A stretch of DNA of 64,000 nucleotides from Hyphococcus sp. (lineage in GTDB: Bacteria; Pseudomonadota; Alphaproteobacteria; Caulobacterales; Parvularculaceae): the NCBI GenBank assembly GCA_028284345.1, contig JANQRY010000010.1:1-64000 (forward strand). The letters run 5' to 3'. Below, in pieces: positions 30,146 through 40,605 of the stretch (positions are counted from its first letter, which is position 1; each line of letters starts with the position of its first letter). The position numbers and the translations under genes are program-made. The notes under the pieces were generated by a model. That model was given only the letters and a program-made list of their open reading frames with translations. It was not told where the DNA came from and made no database searches.

Positions 30146-30184
30146 GCAAAGTCTTCGGCGTCCGGTTCCCGGGCCGCCGGGCGC

Positions 30185-31045
30185 TTATTGAATCCGTTTT
30201 TCGGCGGCGCCGGCGTCGCCGCCTTCCAGTTCGCGATAAACAAGTCGAGACGGATCGCGAAGATCGACATATTCGAGGGGCCGGTCAAGCAGTCCGTATG
30301 CGGTCTGTAGCCGGGCCAGCGTCTTTACCGCGCCGTCAACGTCGTCTTCAGGAAACTTGATATCGGCGCCGGATTTCAGCCGCAGGTTCCAGCGCCGCTC
30401 GCCGACCCGGACGAGCGCCGCCGCCTCGCCCCAGAGTTCCGGTTCGCGGCGCAACGCTTTCAAAACGTCGGAGACGCTTTCCGGCGCGCCAGCGCCGACA
30501 ATCAGCGGCAGGTTGGAGTATTCGTAGACGTCGACTTCGGTAATAACGGCGCCTGCCTGATCGATCAGATGCAGCGCGCCGGAAAGTTGCCAGACCGCCG
30601 CCGGTTCGCGCTCGCGCACGGAAACGTGCACGGTGTTCGGCCACAGGCGCGTCACCGCCGCCGACCGCACCCAACCGAGATTTTCAACCCTCGCCCGCGC
30701 CGCATGAATGTCGAAATGAGCGATCGAGGCGCCGACGACCGGGCCGATGGCGCCCAGGATGTCCGCGTCGGTCGCCTTGTCGTAGCCGATGGCGGTGACC
30801 CGGCGAATATCGAGCCCCGACGCGACAGTTGCGTTCCGCATAACGGCGCCGGCGCGTTCGCCCGCCAGCCCCACATAGCCGCCGGAGACCAACGCCGCGG
30901 CGCCGAGGGCGAGAACGACGGTGACGCCGGCGATCATGGCCACGGCGTAGCGCGAGGCCGCATCTCCGATTCGCGTAAAGATTGTCTCCGAACGTGTTGA
31001 TCTTGTTCGACGTTTCGCCGCGCGCTTGCGTTTTACCTTTGGCAT
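30185..31045 (-). CDS. ftsQ: Cell division protein FtsQ
   Basis: Bitopic divisome protein, 286 aa. A very basic cytoplasmic tail ([16 protein letters not shown]) is followed by one membrane span (about 32-55), a POTRA domain (about 75-145, containing [34 protein letters not shown]) and the FtsQ beta domain. It links early and late divisome proteins (FtsA/FtsW/FtsI with FtsB/FtsL). Start set at the ATG at 31045, with GGAGGA upstream, so it overlaps the ddl stop by 13 nt. The longer open frame upstream is the shadow of ddl. Confidence 0.93.
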   Translation of the reverse strand: MPKVKRKRAAKRRTRSTRSETIFTRIGDAASRYAVAMIAGVTVVLALGAAALVSGGYVGLAGERAGAVMRNATVASGLDIRRVTAIGYDKATDADILGAIGPVVGASIAHFDIHAARARVENLGWVRSAAVTRLWPNTVHVSVREREPAAVWQLSGALHLIDQAGAVITEVDVYEYSNLPLIVGAGAPESVSDVLKALRREPELWGEAAALVRVGERRWNLRLKSGADIKFPEDDVDGAVKTLARLQTAYGLLDRPLEYVDLRDPSRLVYRELEGGDAGAAEKRIQ

Positions 31046-31959
31046 GATGCGTCCTCCACAATCCAGGCGCAGAGTTCCGGAAACGAGACGCCGAGATGGG
31101 CCGCCTGTTCCGGCGCCAGCGATGTCGATGTGAGGCCCGGCTGGGTGTTGATCTCCAAGCAATAGACCTGCTCGCCGTCGGCGTCCGGATCATAGCGAAA
31201 GTCGGCGCGCGAAAGCCCGCGACAGCCAAGCGCGCGATGGGCGCGCAAGGCGAGATCGAGGCACTGGTCGGTGACCGACGGCGGGATCTCCGCCGGCAAG
31301 ACATGGGTCGACCCGCCGGCGGCGTATTTCGCCTCATAGTCGTAAAAGGCGAGCGACGTCGTGATCTCCGTCACGCAAAGCGCCCGCTCGCCCATGACCG
31401 CGACGGTCAGTTCCCGGCCGGGAATGAATTTTTCGACCAGCACGTCATCGCCCAGCGCCCATTCCGCGCTGGTCAGCTCCGCCGGCGGGCGATTGTCGCC
31501 GTCGCGGATGATAAAGACGCCGACGGACGAGCCTTGAGCATTCGGTTTGATCACATAGGGCGCCGGCATAACGGCGCCGCCCGCCGCCTCGGCCCGGGAA
31601 ACGATCTTGCCCGGGGGCGAAGGGATATTCGCGTCCTCAAACACGGCCTTGGCGCGCTGTTTGTCCATGGCGAGGGCCGACGCCATGACGCCGGAATGGG
31701 TATACGGAAGCTCAAGCAGTTCGAGCAGCCCTTGCACGCAGCCATCCTCGCCCCATTGTCCGTGCAGCGCATTGAAGACAGCGTCGGGTTTTGCGTCTTT
31801 CAGTTGCTGCGCAAGATCAGGGGTCGCGTCGATTTCGACAGCATCGTAACCGACCTCGTTCAAAGCCCCAGCCGCCGCCGCGCCGGAGTTCAACGAGACT
31901 TCCCGCTCCGGCGACCAGCCGCCTTTCAAGACCGCAATCCGTCGATACTTTTTTGTCAC
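31033..31959 (-). CDS. ddl: D-alanine--D-alanine ligase
   Basis: ATP-grasp ligase that makes the D-Ala-D-Ala terminus of peptidoglycan stems, 308 aa. Motifs: [17 protein letters not shown] at the N-terminus, [54 protein letters not shown], and [10 protein letters not shown]...[21 protein letters not shown] at the end (metal and substrate ligands). DdlB type by location in dcw. The ATG overlaps the murB stop (ATGA, 31956-31959) and its 3' end overlaps ftsQ by 13 nt. Confidence 0.96.
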   Translation of the reverse strand: MTKKYRRIAVLKGGWSPEREVSLNSGAAAAGALNEVGYDAVEIDATPDLAQQLKDAKPDAVFNALHGQWGEDGCVQGLLELLELPYTHSGVMASALAMDKQRAKAVFEDANIPSPPGKIVSRAEAAGGAVMPAPYVIKPNAQGSSVGVFIIRDGDNRPPAELTSAEWALGDDVLVEKFIPGRELTVAVMGERALCVTEITTSLAFYDYEAKYAAGGSTHVLPAEIPPSVTDQCLDLALRAHRALGCRGLSRADFRYDPDADGEQVYCLEINTQPGLTSTSLAPEQAAHLGVSFPELCAWIVEDASCQR

Positions 31960-32879
31960 GCGACGGGCTCTCCGATACGCCTGATTTCCCAGCGCAACTC
32001 CACGCCTGTCTTCGTTAAGACATCGTTGCGTAAAGACTCTATTAACTGTTCGAGATCGGCCGCCGTCGCCTTGCCGCGGTTGATCATGAAGTTGCAGTGC
32101 TGCTCGGAAACCTGCGCATCGCCGACGACGCGGCCGCGCCCGCCGATTTCGTCGATCAACTGCCAGGATTTGCGTCCGTCGGATGTTTCGGGGTCCGGAT
32201 TGGCGAAGGTGGACCCGCCCGTGCGTTCCCGGATCGGCTGCGAAGCCTCGCGGGACGTCATGATTTCGCGCATCTTTTCCTCGATCGCTGTCGGATCGCC
32301 TGAACGGCCTTCAAAGACGGCGCGGGTGAAAATAATCCCGTCCGCGGCGTCCGCATGCCGATACGAGAACCCCATGTCGTCGTTCGCGAAGACGCGCCGT
32401 TCGCCGGCGCGGGTATAGCCGACGGCTTCGACCAGCACGTCCTTCGTCTCACCGCCATAGGCGCCGGCGTTCATGGCCAGCGCCCCGCCGATGGTTCCGG
32501 GCACGCCGCGATAGAATTCGAGGCCCGCAACGCCCGCCCGCGCCGCCGCTTTCGCAAGCTGCGCATCAAGCGCCGCAGCGCCGGCGGCGACGCGCGTTCC
32601 GTCAATCTCAATTTTTGCGAAAGGCGCGCCGAGGCGAATGACAACGCCGCGCACGCCGCCGTCGCGCACAAGCAGGTTTGAGCCGACGCCGACCGGATAG
32701 ACGGGAATGTCGTTGCTCGTGTTTTTCAGAAAAGCGCCAAGGTCGTCTTCATCCGCAGGCTGAAACAACACATCCGCCGGCCCGCCGACGCGAAACCAGG
32801 TGAGCGCAGAAAGGTCCGCGTTTTCGATGTACTTGCCGCGAACGGCGGGGAGGTCTTTTGCGTTTACTCTCTCAACCAT
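31956..32879 (-). CDS. murB: UDP-N-acetylenolpyruvoylglucosamine reductase MurB
   Basis: FAD/NADPH oxidoreductase that reduces UDP-GlcNAc-enolpyruvate to UDP-MurNAc, 307 aa. FAD-binding PCMH fold motifs: [61 protein letters not shown]. The catalytic serine lies in [23 protein letters not shown], and the C-terminal acid in [12 protein letters not shown]. The length fits the short (type II) MurB. It begins 10 nt after the murC stop and overlaps ddl by 4 nt. Confidence 0.96.
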   Translation of the reverse strand: MVERVNAKDLPAVRGKYIENADLSALTWFRVGGPADVLFQPADEDDLGAFLKNTSNDIPVYPVGVGSNLLVRDGGVRGVVIRLGAPFAKIEIDGTRVAAGAAALDAQLAKAAARAGVAGLEFYRGVPGTIGGALAMNAGAYGGETKDVLVEAVGYTRAGERRVFANDDMGFSYRHADAADGIIFTRAVFEGRSGDPTAIEEKMREIMTSREASQPIRERTGGSTFANPDPETSDGRKSWQLIDEIGGRGRVVGDAQVSEQHCNFMINRGKATAADLEQLIESLRNDVLTKTGVELRWEIRRIGEPVA

Positions 32880-32889
32880 TTCCGAAGCA

Positions 32890-34338
32890 TCACTTCACAG
32901 ACTTCGCCAGCTTATCCGCCAGCGCGTTCGCGTGTTTCGTGATGTCGCCGGCGCCGAGGCAGATGACATAATCGCCCGGTTCGGCAATCGACGCGATTTC
33001 CCGCGGCAAGTCGTTCAAGGACTTGAGCGCGCGGGCGTCCTTGTGCCCGTGGGCTTTCAGCCCTTCGACCAGCGCCTGTTGGTCGGCGCCGTCGATCGGC
33101 GCCTCGCCTGCGGCGAAGACGTCGGTGACAAAGGCTGCGTCCGCTTCGTTAAGGCAGCCGCAAAACTCGTCAAAGAGATCGCGCACGCGCGTGTAACGGT
33201 GGGGCTGCACGACGGCGATGACCTTGCCCTTGGCGATATTGCGCGCAGCGCGCAGGACTGCGGCGATTTCCACCGGATGGTGGCCGTAATCGTCGATGAT
33301 CGTGACGCCCTTCCACGCGCCCGCCTTCGTAAAGCGCCGTTTGACCCCTTCGAATTTTTGAAAGCCCGCCTTGATCTGGTCGTCGCTGGCGCCGAGGCGC
33401 TTGGCGACAATCGCCGCCGGCAGGGAGTTCAAGACATTATGCGCGCCGGGCATGGGCAGGCTGACGCCTTTGAGGCGGCTTATTTCCTTGCCGCGTTCGC
33501 GGAACACAATATCGTAGTGAGACGCGTCTTCATCAAAGCGCATATTTTCCGCGCGCACGTCCGCCTGCGGGTTGGCGCCATAGGTGATGAGCCGGCGGTC
33601 GGTGACGCGCCCGACCAGCGCCTGCACTTCCGGATGATCGAGACAGACGACGCCGAAGCCGTAAAACGGCGTGTTCTCGATGAAGGTGTCAAAGGCGTCG
33701 CGCAGGTTTTCAAACCCCGCCCAGTGATCCAAGTGTTCCGGGTCGATATTGGTGACGACCGCAATGGTCGTCGGCAGGCGAATGAAGGTTCCGTCGGATT
33801 CATCGGCCTCGACGACCATCCAGTCGCCCTCGCCGAGTCGCGCATTGGTTCCATAGGCGTTGATGACGCCGCCATTGATGACGGTGGGATCGAGATGGGC
33901 CTCGTCCAGGAGCGCCGCGACCATGGTTGTCGTCGTCGTCTTGCCGTGGGTGCCGGCGATGGAGACGGTCCATTTGAGCCGCATCAGTTCGGCGAGCATG
34001 TCGGCGCGGCGCACCACCGGAATGTGTCGCGCGCGCGCCGCGGCCACTTCCGGATTGTCGCGGCGAATGGCGGTGGAGATAATCACCGCCTCGGCGCCTT
34101 TTACGTTGTCGGGCGAGTGGCCGATTGTCACCGGGATGCCCTTGTCGCGCAGGCGCTGCACGTTCGGGCCTTCGGCGACGTCGCTCCCACGCACTTCATA
34201 ACCGAGATTGTGCATCACTTCGGCGATGCCCGACATGCCGATGCCGCCGATGCCGACGAAATGAATGGCGCCGACGCCGAAGGGCAAACGGACCTTGATC
34301 TCCGGCGGATCGATTTTCGAATATTGGTCTTTACTCAT
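32890..34338 (-). CDS. murC: UDP-N-acetylmuramate--L-alanine ligase MurC
   Basis: First Mur ligase, adding L-Ala to UDP-MurNAc, 482 aa. N-terminal Rossmann motif [17 protein letters not shown], central P-loop [20 protein letters not shown] near 120, ATP-binding [11 protein letters not shown], and the C-terminal [12 protein letters not shown] typical of MurC. All three Mur-ligase domains are complete. The gap to murG is 14 nt. An upstream in-frame extension is not used. Confidence 0.96.
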   Translation of the reverse strand: MSKDQYSKIDPPEIKVRLPFGVGAIHFVGIGGIGMSGIAEVMHNLGYEVRGSDVAEGPNVQRLRDKGIPVTIGHSPDNVKGAEAVIISTAIRRDNPEVAAARARHIPVVRRADMLAELMRLKWTVSIAGTHGKTTTTTMVAALLDEAHLDPTVINGGVINAYGTNARLGEGDWMVVEADESDGTFIRLPTTIAVVTNIDPEHLDHWAGFENLRDAFDTFIENTPFYGFGVVCLDHPEVQALVGRVTDRRLITYGANPQADVRAENMRFDEDASHYDIVFRERGKEISRLKGVSLPMPGAHNVLNSLPAAIVAKRLGASDDQIKAGFQKFEGVKRRFTKAGAWKGVTIIDDYGHHPVEIAAVLRAARNIAKGKVIAVVQPHRYTRVRDLFDEFCGCLNEADAAFVTDVFAAGEAPIDGADQQALVEGLKAHGHKDARALKSLNDLPREIASIAEPGDYVICLGAGDITKHANALADKLAKSVK

Positions 34339-34352
34339 ACGAATTTCAGACT

Positions 34353-35459
34353 TTACGCCGCCATGCGGCGCTCCAGCATCTTCTCAACAAGGTCGGCGAG
34401 CGACGACGCCGCATTCGCCCTGACCCGCCCCCGCGCCTTGTCCGCCATGACGTCGAGCCGCTCGGGGTTGGCGAACAACGTCGCCAGCGCCGTTTCCAGC
34501 GCATCGGCGTTAAACCGGCTTTCGGGCAGGAGCAAGGCGCCGCCCGCCTCAGAAAGGACACGGGCATTGGCGCTCTGGTGATCGTCCATGGCGACGCCGA
34601 GCGGCACGAGGATCGACGGACGGCCAATGGTCGAAAGTTCCGTCACCGTCGAGGCGCCCGAGCGCGCAATGACGAGGTTCGCCGCGGCCATGCGCGCCGG
34701 CAGATCCTTGAAGAACGGCGCGACTTCCGCCGCGACCCCGGCGCGCGCATAGCCCATCTGCACTTTTTCGACATCGCCCTCGCGCGCCTGATGGACAACC
34801 CAGAGTTTGGCGCGAACGTCTTCGGGCAATCGCGCCACGGCCTCGACCGGCGCGGCTGAAAAGATCGACGCCCCCTGGCTGCCGCCGAAGACAAGGAGCC
34901 GCAACGAATCCGACGGCATAGCCGCGGCGGCGAGACCGGCGACCGCGTCGCGCACCGGATTGCCGACCTCAACGGTGCGGGCGCCCGCCGGACATTTTTC
35001 CAGCGCCGGAAAGCCGTGGGCGGTAAACGCCGCGCCCCTGACCAGCATTCGGTTGGCGCGGCCGAGAACGGCGTTTTGTTCGTGTACGCCATAAGGAATT
35101 TTCGCCATGGCCGCGGCCTTCATGGCCGGCAGCGACGGATAGCCGCCGAAACCGACGGCGGCGACGGGCCCGCGCGCCTTGAACTCGCGGCGCGCCGTCA
35201 TCAATCCCCGCGCAATGGAAATGGCGGCCGCAGCCTTGGCCACCGGACCGCCGATTGACGGCGTCGCGGCGGAGATTTCAAACCGGCCGTCGGCGGGGAA
35301 CGTCTCTGCGTAACGGGCGCCGCGCTTGTCTGTCACAAGCAAAATGGGCCAGCCGCGGCGACGCAGTTCCTGGGCCAGCGCTTCTGCGGGAAACATGTGT
35401 CCGCCCGTGCCGCCGGCGGCGAGAACAATGGGGCCGCCTTTATCGGGCGCGCCGCTCAC
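34353..35459 (-). CDS. murG: UDP-GlcNAc transferase MurG (lipid II synthase)
   Basis: Membrane-associated GT-B glycosyltransferase that converts lipid I to lipid II, 368 aa. Motifs: [19 protein letters not shown] (residues 14-32, donor/acceptor G loops), [15 protein letters not shown] near 107, [14 protein letters not shown] near 128, [11 protein letters not shown] near 188, and [23 protein letters not shown] near 270. Start assigned to the GTG at 35459, which overlaps the ftsW stop as GTGA. A frame open to 36071 exists, but that part is antisense noise against ftsW. A GTG start with stop overlap implies coupling to ftsW, its functional neighbour. Confidence 0.95.
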   Translation of the reverse strand: MSGAPDKGGPIVLAAGGTGGHMFPAEALAQELRRRGWPILLVTDKRGARYAETFPADGRFEISAATPSIGGPVAKAAAAISIARGLMTARREFKARGPVAAVGFGGYPSLPAMKAAAMAKIPYGVHEQNAVLGRANRMLVRGAAFTAHGFPALEKCPAGARTVEVGNPVRDAVAGLAAAAMPSDSLRLLVFGGSQGASIFSAAPVEAVARLPEDVRAKLWVVHQAREGDVEKVQMGYARAGVAAEVAPFFKDLPARMAAANLVIARSGASTVTELSTIGRPSILVPLGVAMDDHQSANARVLSEAGGALLLPESRFNADALETALATLFANPERLDVMADKARGRVRANAASSLADLVEKMLERRMAA

Positions 35460-36592
35460 GGCATCAGCTCTTTGCGCCGGCGCGCAAATCGATGGGTCCG
35501 CGTCAGGGCGATGAGAAGACCGACGGCAACGCCGGTGGCGAGGAGAGACGAGCCGCCATAGGAAATGAAGGGCAGCGTCATCCCCTTGGCGGGCAAAGCG
35601 CGCAGATTGACGCCGATATTGATGATCGCCTGAAACCCGATCATGGCCGCAAGGCCCGATACGGCGATCTGCGAGAAGACGCTTTTCTGGCGCCCGGCGA
35701 CGACAAGCGCGCGCACGACAAAGGTTGCAAAGAGCGCGATGATGACGAGGCCCAGCACAAGACCGAAATCCTCCGTCGCCGCGGCGAAAATAAAGTCCGT
35801 ATGGGCGTCGGGCAGATAGCCCTTGACCGCGGCCGCATCGCCGCGGCCAATGACGCCGCCATTGGCGATGGTCTCCAGCGCGCGGTCGACCTGATAGGTC
35901 TCGGCCGTTTCCGGATTGAGGAAACCGTCGATCCGCCGCGCAACGTGATCGGAAACCATATAGGCGCCGCCCAGCGCAAACATGCCGAACCCGCCAAGGG
36001 TCGCGATCCATGTCCAGCTCCAGCCGGCGATGAAGAACATCAGCGCCCAGACGCCGGTCACCAAAATCCACTGCCCAACATCGGGCTGCATCAACAAGAG
36101 CGCCGAGAACGTCAAATAGAGTCCAAGAGAAATAAGACCGCCGGGAAAGGCGCGGTCGCGCGCGCCCTCCGCCATCATCCAGGCCGCGGCAATCACAAAG
36201 CCAGGCTTTGCAAATTCCGACGGCTGCAAGGTCATGACGCCGAGATCGAGCCAGCGTTTCGCGCCGTTCACTTCGCCGGCGAAAAGCAGCGTGAACAGCA
36301 AAAGGACGACGGCGCCGGCAAAGAGCAAAACGCCGGCGCGGCGCGCTTGCAGCGGCGTGAGAAAGGAAACGCCGATCATCAGGAGAATGGCGGGGCCGAG
36401 GAACATGGCCTGGCGCAAGGGGAAGTGGAAATCATTGGCGATGCGCAGACGGTCCGCGGCTGCGGGGCCCGCGGCGGTCAACGCCGCGACGCCGATAATC
36501 ATGATCGGCGCGAGCACAGCGAGCATGGGCCGGTCGACCGACCACCACCATCGCCCGAACAGCGACTCATCGGTGCGCGCGATCATTCTCAT
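35456..36592 (-). CDS. ftsW: Cell division protein FtsW, SEDS peptidoglycan glycosyltransferase
   Basis: Polytopic SEDS polymerase that makes septal glycan strands with FtsI, 378 aa with about ten membrane spans. Family strings include GAKRWLDLGVMTLQPSEFAKPGFVIAAAWMMAE (near 105-140) and the C-terminal QAIINIGVNLRALPAKGMTLPFISYGGSSLLATGVAVGLLIAL. The catalytic aspartate expected in the large loop after TM7 falls in the region around PDAHTDFIFAAATEDFG. The start codon overlaps the murD stop (ATGA at 36589-36592). Confidence 0.95.
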   Translation of the reverse strand: MRMIARTDESLFGRWWWSVDRPMLAVLAPIMIIGVAALTAAGPAAADRLRIANDFHFPLRQAMFLGPAILLMIGVSFLTPLQARRAGVLLFAGAVVLLLFTLLFAGEVNGAKRWLDLGVMTLQPSEFAKPGFVIAAAWMMAEGARDRAFPGGLISLGLYLTFSALLLMQPDVGQWILVTGVWALMFFIAGWSWTWIATLGGFGMFALGGAYMVSDHVARRIDGFLNPETAETYQVDRALETIANGGVIGRGDAAAVKGYLPDAHTDFIFAAATEDFGLVLGLVIIALFATFVVRALVVAGRQKSVFSQIAVSGLAAMIGFQAIINIGVNLRALPAKGMTLPFISYGGSSLLATGVAVGLLIALTRTHRFARRRKELMP

Positions 36593-38001
36593 GCGGCCGC
36601 CCCGTTTTCCGCCTGCAAGTCGCCGACCAGCGTCCGGAACTGATCGCCGCGATCTTCAAAATTCCTGAACTGGTCGTAAGAGGCGGCGGCGGGCGACAAG
36701 AGGACGACCGGCGCCGGAGCGTCGCTCGCGGCGGCGTCCTTATAGGCTGCCGCGACCGCTTTTTTCAGCGCGGCGCATTTTTTCGTCCGGGTCTTGCCTT
36801 TTAACTGTTCGGTGAAGAGATCCGCCGCCTCGCCGATGAGATAGGCTTTGCGCACCGCGCCGAGTTTGCCGTCCAGCGCGTCGAGGCCGCCCTCCTTCGC
36901 TTTGCCGCCGGCGATCCAGTAGACATCGTCGAATGCGGCGAGCGCTCTTGCGGCGGCGTCGGCGTTGGTCGCTTTGGAATCGTTGACGAACAGCACCTTG
37001 CCCATGCGCGTGATCTCTTCCATGCGGTGCGCAAGGCTTGAAAACGACATCGCCGCCTTCATGGCGATGGCCGGCGCGGCGCCGAAATGCAGCGCCGCCG
37101 CCAGCGCCGCCGCGGCGTTCTGATGATTGTGGGCGCCGCGAAGGGCGCGCGCATTGGCGAGATCGCCGGCTTTGGTCGTCTTGCCGTCGAAGTTGAAATA
37201 GACGGCGCCGTTCAGCGCATAGACGCCGCGCCCAAGGGTCGCCGAGGCGGAAACCGGCGCGATCTGCGCGCGCCCCGCCGCGGTCAATTCCGTACAAAGA
37301 CGTTCGCCCCAACTGTCGTCAACGCCGACAATGGCGAGGTCTTCAGCAGTCTGGTTGCGGAAGATGCGCGACTTGGCGGCGAAATACCCTTCCATCGATC
37401 CATGGCGTTCGATGTGATCCGGCGAGAGGTTCAAAAACACCGCCGCGTTGGCGCGCAGGGAATGGGTAAGGTCCAACTGGAAAGAAGAAAGCTCCAGCAC
37501 ATAGATCCCATGCCGGTCAGGCGGCGGCAACGACATGATCGCCTCACCGATATTGCCCCCCACATGGGCCTCCTCGCCGGCCTCGCGCAGCATGTGACCG
37601 ATAAGCGCCGTTGTCGTCGATTTGCCGTTGGAGCCGGTGACCGCGGCGATGCGCGGGCGCTCGCGCTCGGGCAATGCGTTGACGGCGCGGGCGAAGAGTT
37701 CCGCATCGCCGATGACCGGGACCTTTTCGAGACGCGCCTTCTTCACAATCGGATGCGGTTTCGGATGAGTCAGCGGCACGCCGGGACTGACGACCAGGGC
37801 GGAAAGCTCTTTCCACGGCCAGTCTTTTGGATGCTCGGCGCGGTATTCCGTGTTCTTGGTTTTCTCGCGCGCTTCCAGCTTTTCGTCGAAACTGTAAACG
37901 CTGGCGCCGGACGCGACGAGCGCTTCGCAGGTCGCAATGCCGCTGACGCCGAGGCCGAAGACGCCGACGGATTTGCTCTTCATGTCGGGAACGATAATCA
38001 T
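36589..38001 (-). CDS. murD: UDP-N-acetylmuramoylalanine--D-glutamate ligase MurD
   Basis: Second Mur ligase, adding D-Glu, 470 aa. N-terminal VFGLGVSGIATCEALVASGASV (UDP-binding), P-loop AVTGSNGKSTTTALIGHML near 120, YVLELSSFQLD near 170, and NDSKATNADAAARALAAF near 320. Starts 7 nt after the mraY stop. A second ATG six codons in (MKSKSVGVFG) is an alternative start. Complete three-domain length. Confidence 0.95.
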   Translation of the reverse strand: MIIVPDMKSKSVGVFGLGVSGIATCEALVASGASVYSFDEKLEAREKTKNTEYRAEHPKDWPWKELSALVVSPGVPLTHPKPHPIVKKARLEKVPVIGDAELFARAVNALPERERPRIAAVTGSNGKSTTTALIGHMLREAGEEAHVGGNIGEAIMSLPPPDRHGIYVLELSSFQLDLTHSLRANAAVFLNLSPDHIERHGSMEGYFAAKSRIFRNQTAEDLAIVGVDDSWGERLCTELTAAGRAQIAPVSASATLGRGVYALNGAVYFNFDGKTTKAGDLANARALRGAHNHQNAAAALAAALHFGAAPAIAMKAAMSFSSLAHRMEEITRMGKVLFVNDSKATNADAAARALAAFDDVYWIAGGKAKEGGLDALDGKLGAVRKAYLIGEAADLFTEQLKGKTRTKKCAALKKAVAAAYKDAAASDAPAPVVLLSPAAASYDQFRNFEDRGDQFRTLVGDLQAENGAAA

Positions 38002-38008
38002 CCGGTCG

Positions 38009-39142
38009 TCACCGCAGCTTCAGTGTTGCAAGGCCGATCAGCGCCAGCACGACGGCGATGATCCAGAAACGAATAACGATGGTCGATTCTTTCCAGCCCA
38101 TATGTTCGAAATGATGGTGGATCGGCGCCATGCGAAAAACGCGCTTGCCGGTGAGCTTGAAGGACGCGATCTGGATCATCACTGACAGACCTTCAAGCAC
38201 GAAAAGACCGCCGACAATGGCGAGGACGATTTCGTGCTTTGACGCAACGGCGATGGCGCCGATGGAGCCGCCCAGCGCCAGCGAGCCCGTGTCGCCCATG
38301 AAGATCGCCGCCGGCGGCGCGTTGAACCACAAAAAGCCAAGCCCCGCGCCCATAATGGCACCGCAGATAATTGCCAGCTCGCCGACCCCCGGCACATAAG
38401 GAACGCCGAGATACTCCGCATAAATGATGTTGCCCACGAGATAGGCGATCAGCGCATAGGTGCCCGCCGCGATCATCACCGGCACGGTGGCGAGGCCGTC
38501 AAGACCGTCGGTAAGGTTCACGGTGTTCGAGGCGCCGACAATGACGAACGCCGCAAAGGGAATGATGGCGAGCCCGAGCGGCACCCCGGGCGCGTTGAAC
38601 CACTCCTCAAAAAGACGGACAGGAAAGAACGGGACGCTCACCGATGTTGCAATGTTCGTCGGCGCGTCCGGCGCCGCGGCGAGCGCCGTCATGCAGAAAT
38701 AGCCGGCCAAGAGAGCGACCGCGAACTGCACCGCCAGTTTCAGACTGCCGACGACGCCGTCGGCCTGTTGCTTCGTGACCTTGAGATAGTCGTCAATGAA
38801 ACCGAGCACGCCGAAGGCGAGCGTCACGCCCATGACGATCCACACATAGATATTGTCGAGCCGCGCCCACAGAAACGTCGCGACGGTCATGGACAAGAGG
38901 ATGAGCACGCCGCCCATGGTGGGCGTGCCCGCCTTTTCGATGATGTGGCCTTGCGGTCCGTCGTCGCGGATCGGCTGGCCGCGGCCCTGCTTGCGGCGCA
39001 TCCACCGGATCAGCGACGGCCCCAGCAGAAACGAAATGATAAGCGCGGTCATCACCGCCCCGCCGGTGCGGAAAGTCAAATAGCGGAACACATTGAACAG
39101 TTGAAACTGATCCGCATAAGGAGTGAGTAAGTGATACAGCAT
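38009..39142 (-). CDS. mraY: Phospho-N-acetylmuramoyl-pentapeptide transferase MraY
   Basis: Integral membrane enzyme that makes lipid I from UDP-MurNAc-pentapeptide and undecaprenyl phosphate, 377 aa with ten spans. Active-site signatures: [11 protein letters not shown] near 80, [12 protein letters not shown] near 125 (metal-binding Asp pair), [13 protein letters not shown] near 205, and [23 protein letters not shown] near 335. Somewhat longer than E. coli MraY (360 aa), with an extended loop after the fourth span. Preceded by murF at 8 nt. Confidence 0.97.
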   Translation of the reverse strand: MLYHLLTPYADQFQLFNVFRYLTFRTGGAVMTALIISFLLGPSLIRWMRRKQGRGQPIRDDGPQGHIIEKAGTPTMGGVLILLSMTVATFLWARLDNIYVWIVMGVTLAFGVLGFIDDYLKVTKQQADGVVGSLKLAVQFAVALLAGYFCMTALAAAPDAPTNIATSVSVPFFPVRLFEEWFNAPGVPLGLAIIPFAAFVIVGASNTVNLTDGLDGLATVPVMIAAGTYALIAYLVGNIIYAEYLGVPYVPGVGELAIICGAIMGAGLGFLWFNAPPAAIFMGDTGSLALGGSIGAIAVASKHEIVLAIVGGLFVLEGLSVMIQIASFKLTGKRVFRMAPIHHHFEHMGWKESTIVIRFWIIAVVLALIGLATLKLR

Positions 39143-39150
39143 AGTGTTTC

Positions 39151-40605
39151 TTATGACGCTCGTTTTCTGTCGGCGGCGCGGGCGCTGAGCGCCTTGGCCA
39201 CCGCACTGACCTTGGAGGCGTTCGATCCCTTGATCATGACGACGTCGCCTGATTTGACAGCGTCTTCAACCGGTCCGACCAGCCCAACCGCCGAGCCCGC
39301 ATAGAGCGCCCGCATCGCCTCGGGCAGCGCATCCCAGAGATGGCGCATCAGCTCCCCCGCAGCATAGACGCGATCGACTTTCGCTTCGATAAGCGCCTCG
39401 GCCAGCGAGGCGTGGAGGGCCGGCGCATCGGGGCCAAGCTCCAGCATTTCGCCAAGGACGGCAATGCGCCGCCCGCCGGCGCCGGGCGCGGCCGCGCCGA
39501 GAAGCCCGATCGACGCCGCCATGGAGGACGGGTTGGCGTTGTAGCTTTCATCGATCAGAACGGCCTCGCCGCCATCGACCTCGATAACGGTTCGCTGGCC
39601 GCGGCCCTCCGCCGGCTCAAGACCGGCGAGCGCCGCGATACCGCGGTCGAGATCGGCGCCAACCGCATCGGCCGCAGCGAGCGCAGCGAGCATGTTCAGC
39701 GCCTGATGCTTGCCCGGAATGCCCACGTCAAAGCCGCGCTCTTCGCCCTTGATCGAGGTACGCAGCCGCGCGCCGGCGCCTGCGGGCTTATAGTCGAGCA
39801 ACCGGAAATCGGCGCCGGCCTTTTCACCGAAGGTCACGAAGGCGGCGGCGCCCGCTTCCTCGGCGCGTTTTTTCAGGAGCGGGAAATATTCATTGTCCAG
39901 CGGCAGAACGGCGACGCCGCCGGGTGCAAGTCCGAGAAAGATCTCCGCCTTCGCCTCGGCGATCCCTTCGATGGACTCGAAAAATTCAAGATGCGCCGCG
40001 CCGACCGTGGTGACAATGGCCGCATGGGGGCGAACGAGTTTCGTCAGCGGCGTGATCTCGCCGCCATGGTTCATGCCGATTTCAAAGACGCCATAGTCGG
40101 CGTGCATGGGCAGCCGCGCCAGCGTCAGCGGCACGCCCCAGTGATTGTTGAAACTTCTGTCGGCGGCGTGCACCGAACCGCCGGCGCCCAAGACGGCGCG
40201 CAGGATTTCCTTGGTCGATGTTTTGCCGGCGCTGCCGGTGACGCCGATGCGCTTGCCGAAATTTCGGAGCCGCGCAGCAGCGGCGAGATCGCGCAAGCCC
40301 TGCAGCGTGTCGTCGACCACGAGCAGCGGCGCGCCGTCGGGCGCCGTTTCCGGCGCGCGCGCGACCAGCGCCGCCGCAGCGCCGGCGTCAAACGCGTTTT
40401 TCAAAAATTCATGACCGTCCCGGGCGTCGCGCAGGGCGACGAAAATATCGCCGGGCTTCAGGCTGCGCGTATCAATCGAAATGCCCGCCGCCGACCATTC
40501 CTCCGCCGGCCAGTCTTCGGCGTCGCCGCCGCGCGAACACAAAGCGCCGCCGGTCGCAGCGGCGGCTTCATAGGCAGTCCAGAGATGTCCATCGCCCATC
40601 GTCAA
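39151..40605 (-). CDS. murF: UDP-MurNAc-tripeptide--D-Ala-D-Ala ligase MurF
   Basis: Adds D-Ala-D-Ala to the cytoplasmic muropeptide, 484 aa. N-terminal [27 protein letters not shown]-loop [18 protein letters not shown] near 128 (GSAGKTS where GSNGKTT is commoner), [25 protein letters not shown], and [11 protein letters not shown] near 355. It overlaps murE by 4 nt (ATGA at 40602-40605). Nothing suggests loss of function; the P-loop Asn-to-Ala change is worth noting. Confidence 0.95.
   Translation of the reverse strand: MTMGDGHLWTAYEAAAATGGALCSRGGDAEDWPAEEWSAAGISIDTRSLKPGDIFVALRDARDGHEFLKNAFDAGAAAALVARAPETAPDGAPLLVVDDTLQGLRDLAAAARLRNFGKRIGVTGSAGKTSTKEILRAVLGAGGSVHAADRSFNNHWGVPLTLARLPMHADYGVFEIGMNHGGEITPLTKLVRPHAAIVTTVGAAHLEFFESIEGIAEAKAEIFLGLAPGGVAVLPLDNEYFPLLKKRAEEAGAAAFVTFGEKAGADFRLLDYKPAGAGARLRTSIKGEERGFDVGIPGKHQALNMLAALAAADAVGADLDRGIAALAGLEPAEGRGQRTVIEVDGGEAVLIDESYNANPSSMAASIGLLGAAAPGAGGRRIAVLGEMLELGPDAPALHASLAEALIEAKVDRVYAAGELMRHLWDALPEAMRALYAGSAVGLVGPVEDAVKSGDVVMIKGSNASKVSAVAKALSARAADRKRAS

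Noticed and set aside
32800-34581. 593-aa plus-strand frame opposite murC
   Set aside because: Arginine- and histidine-rich shadow of murC/murB with no recognisable motif.
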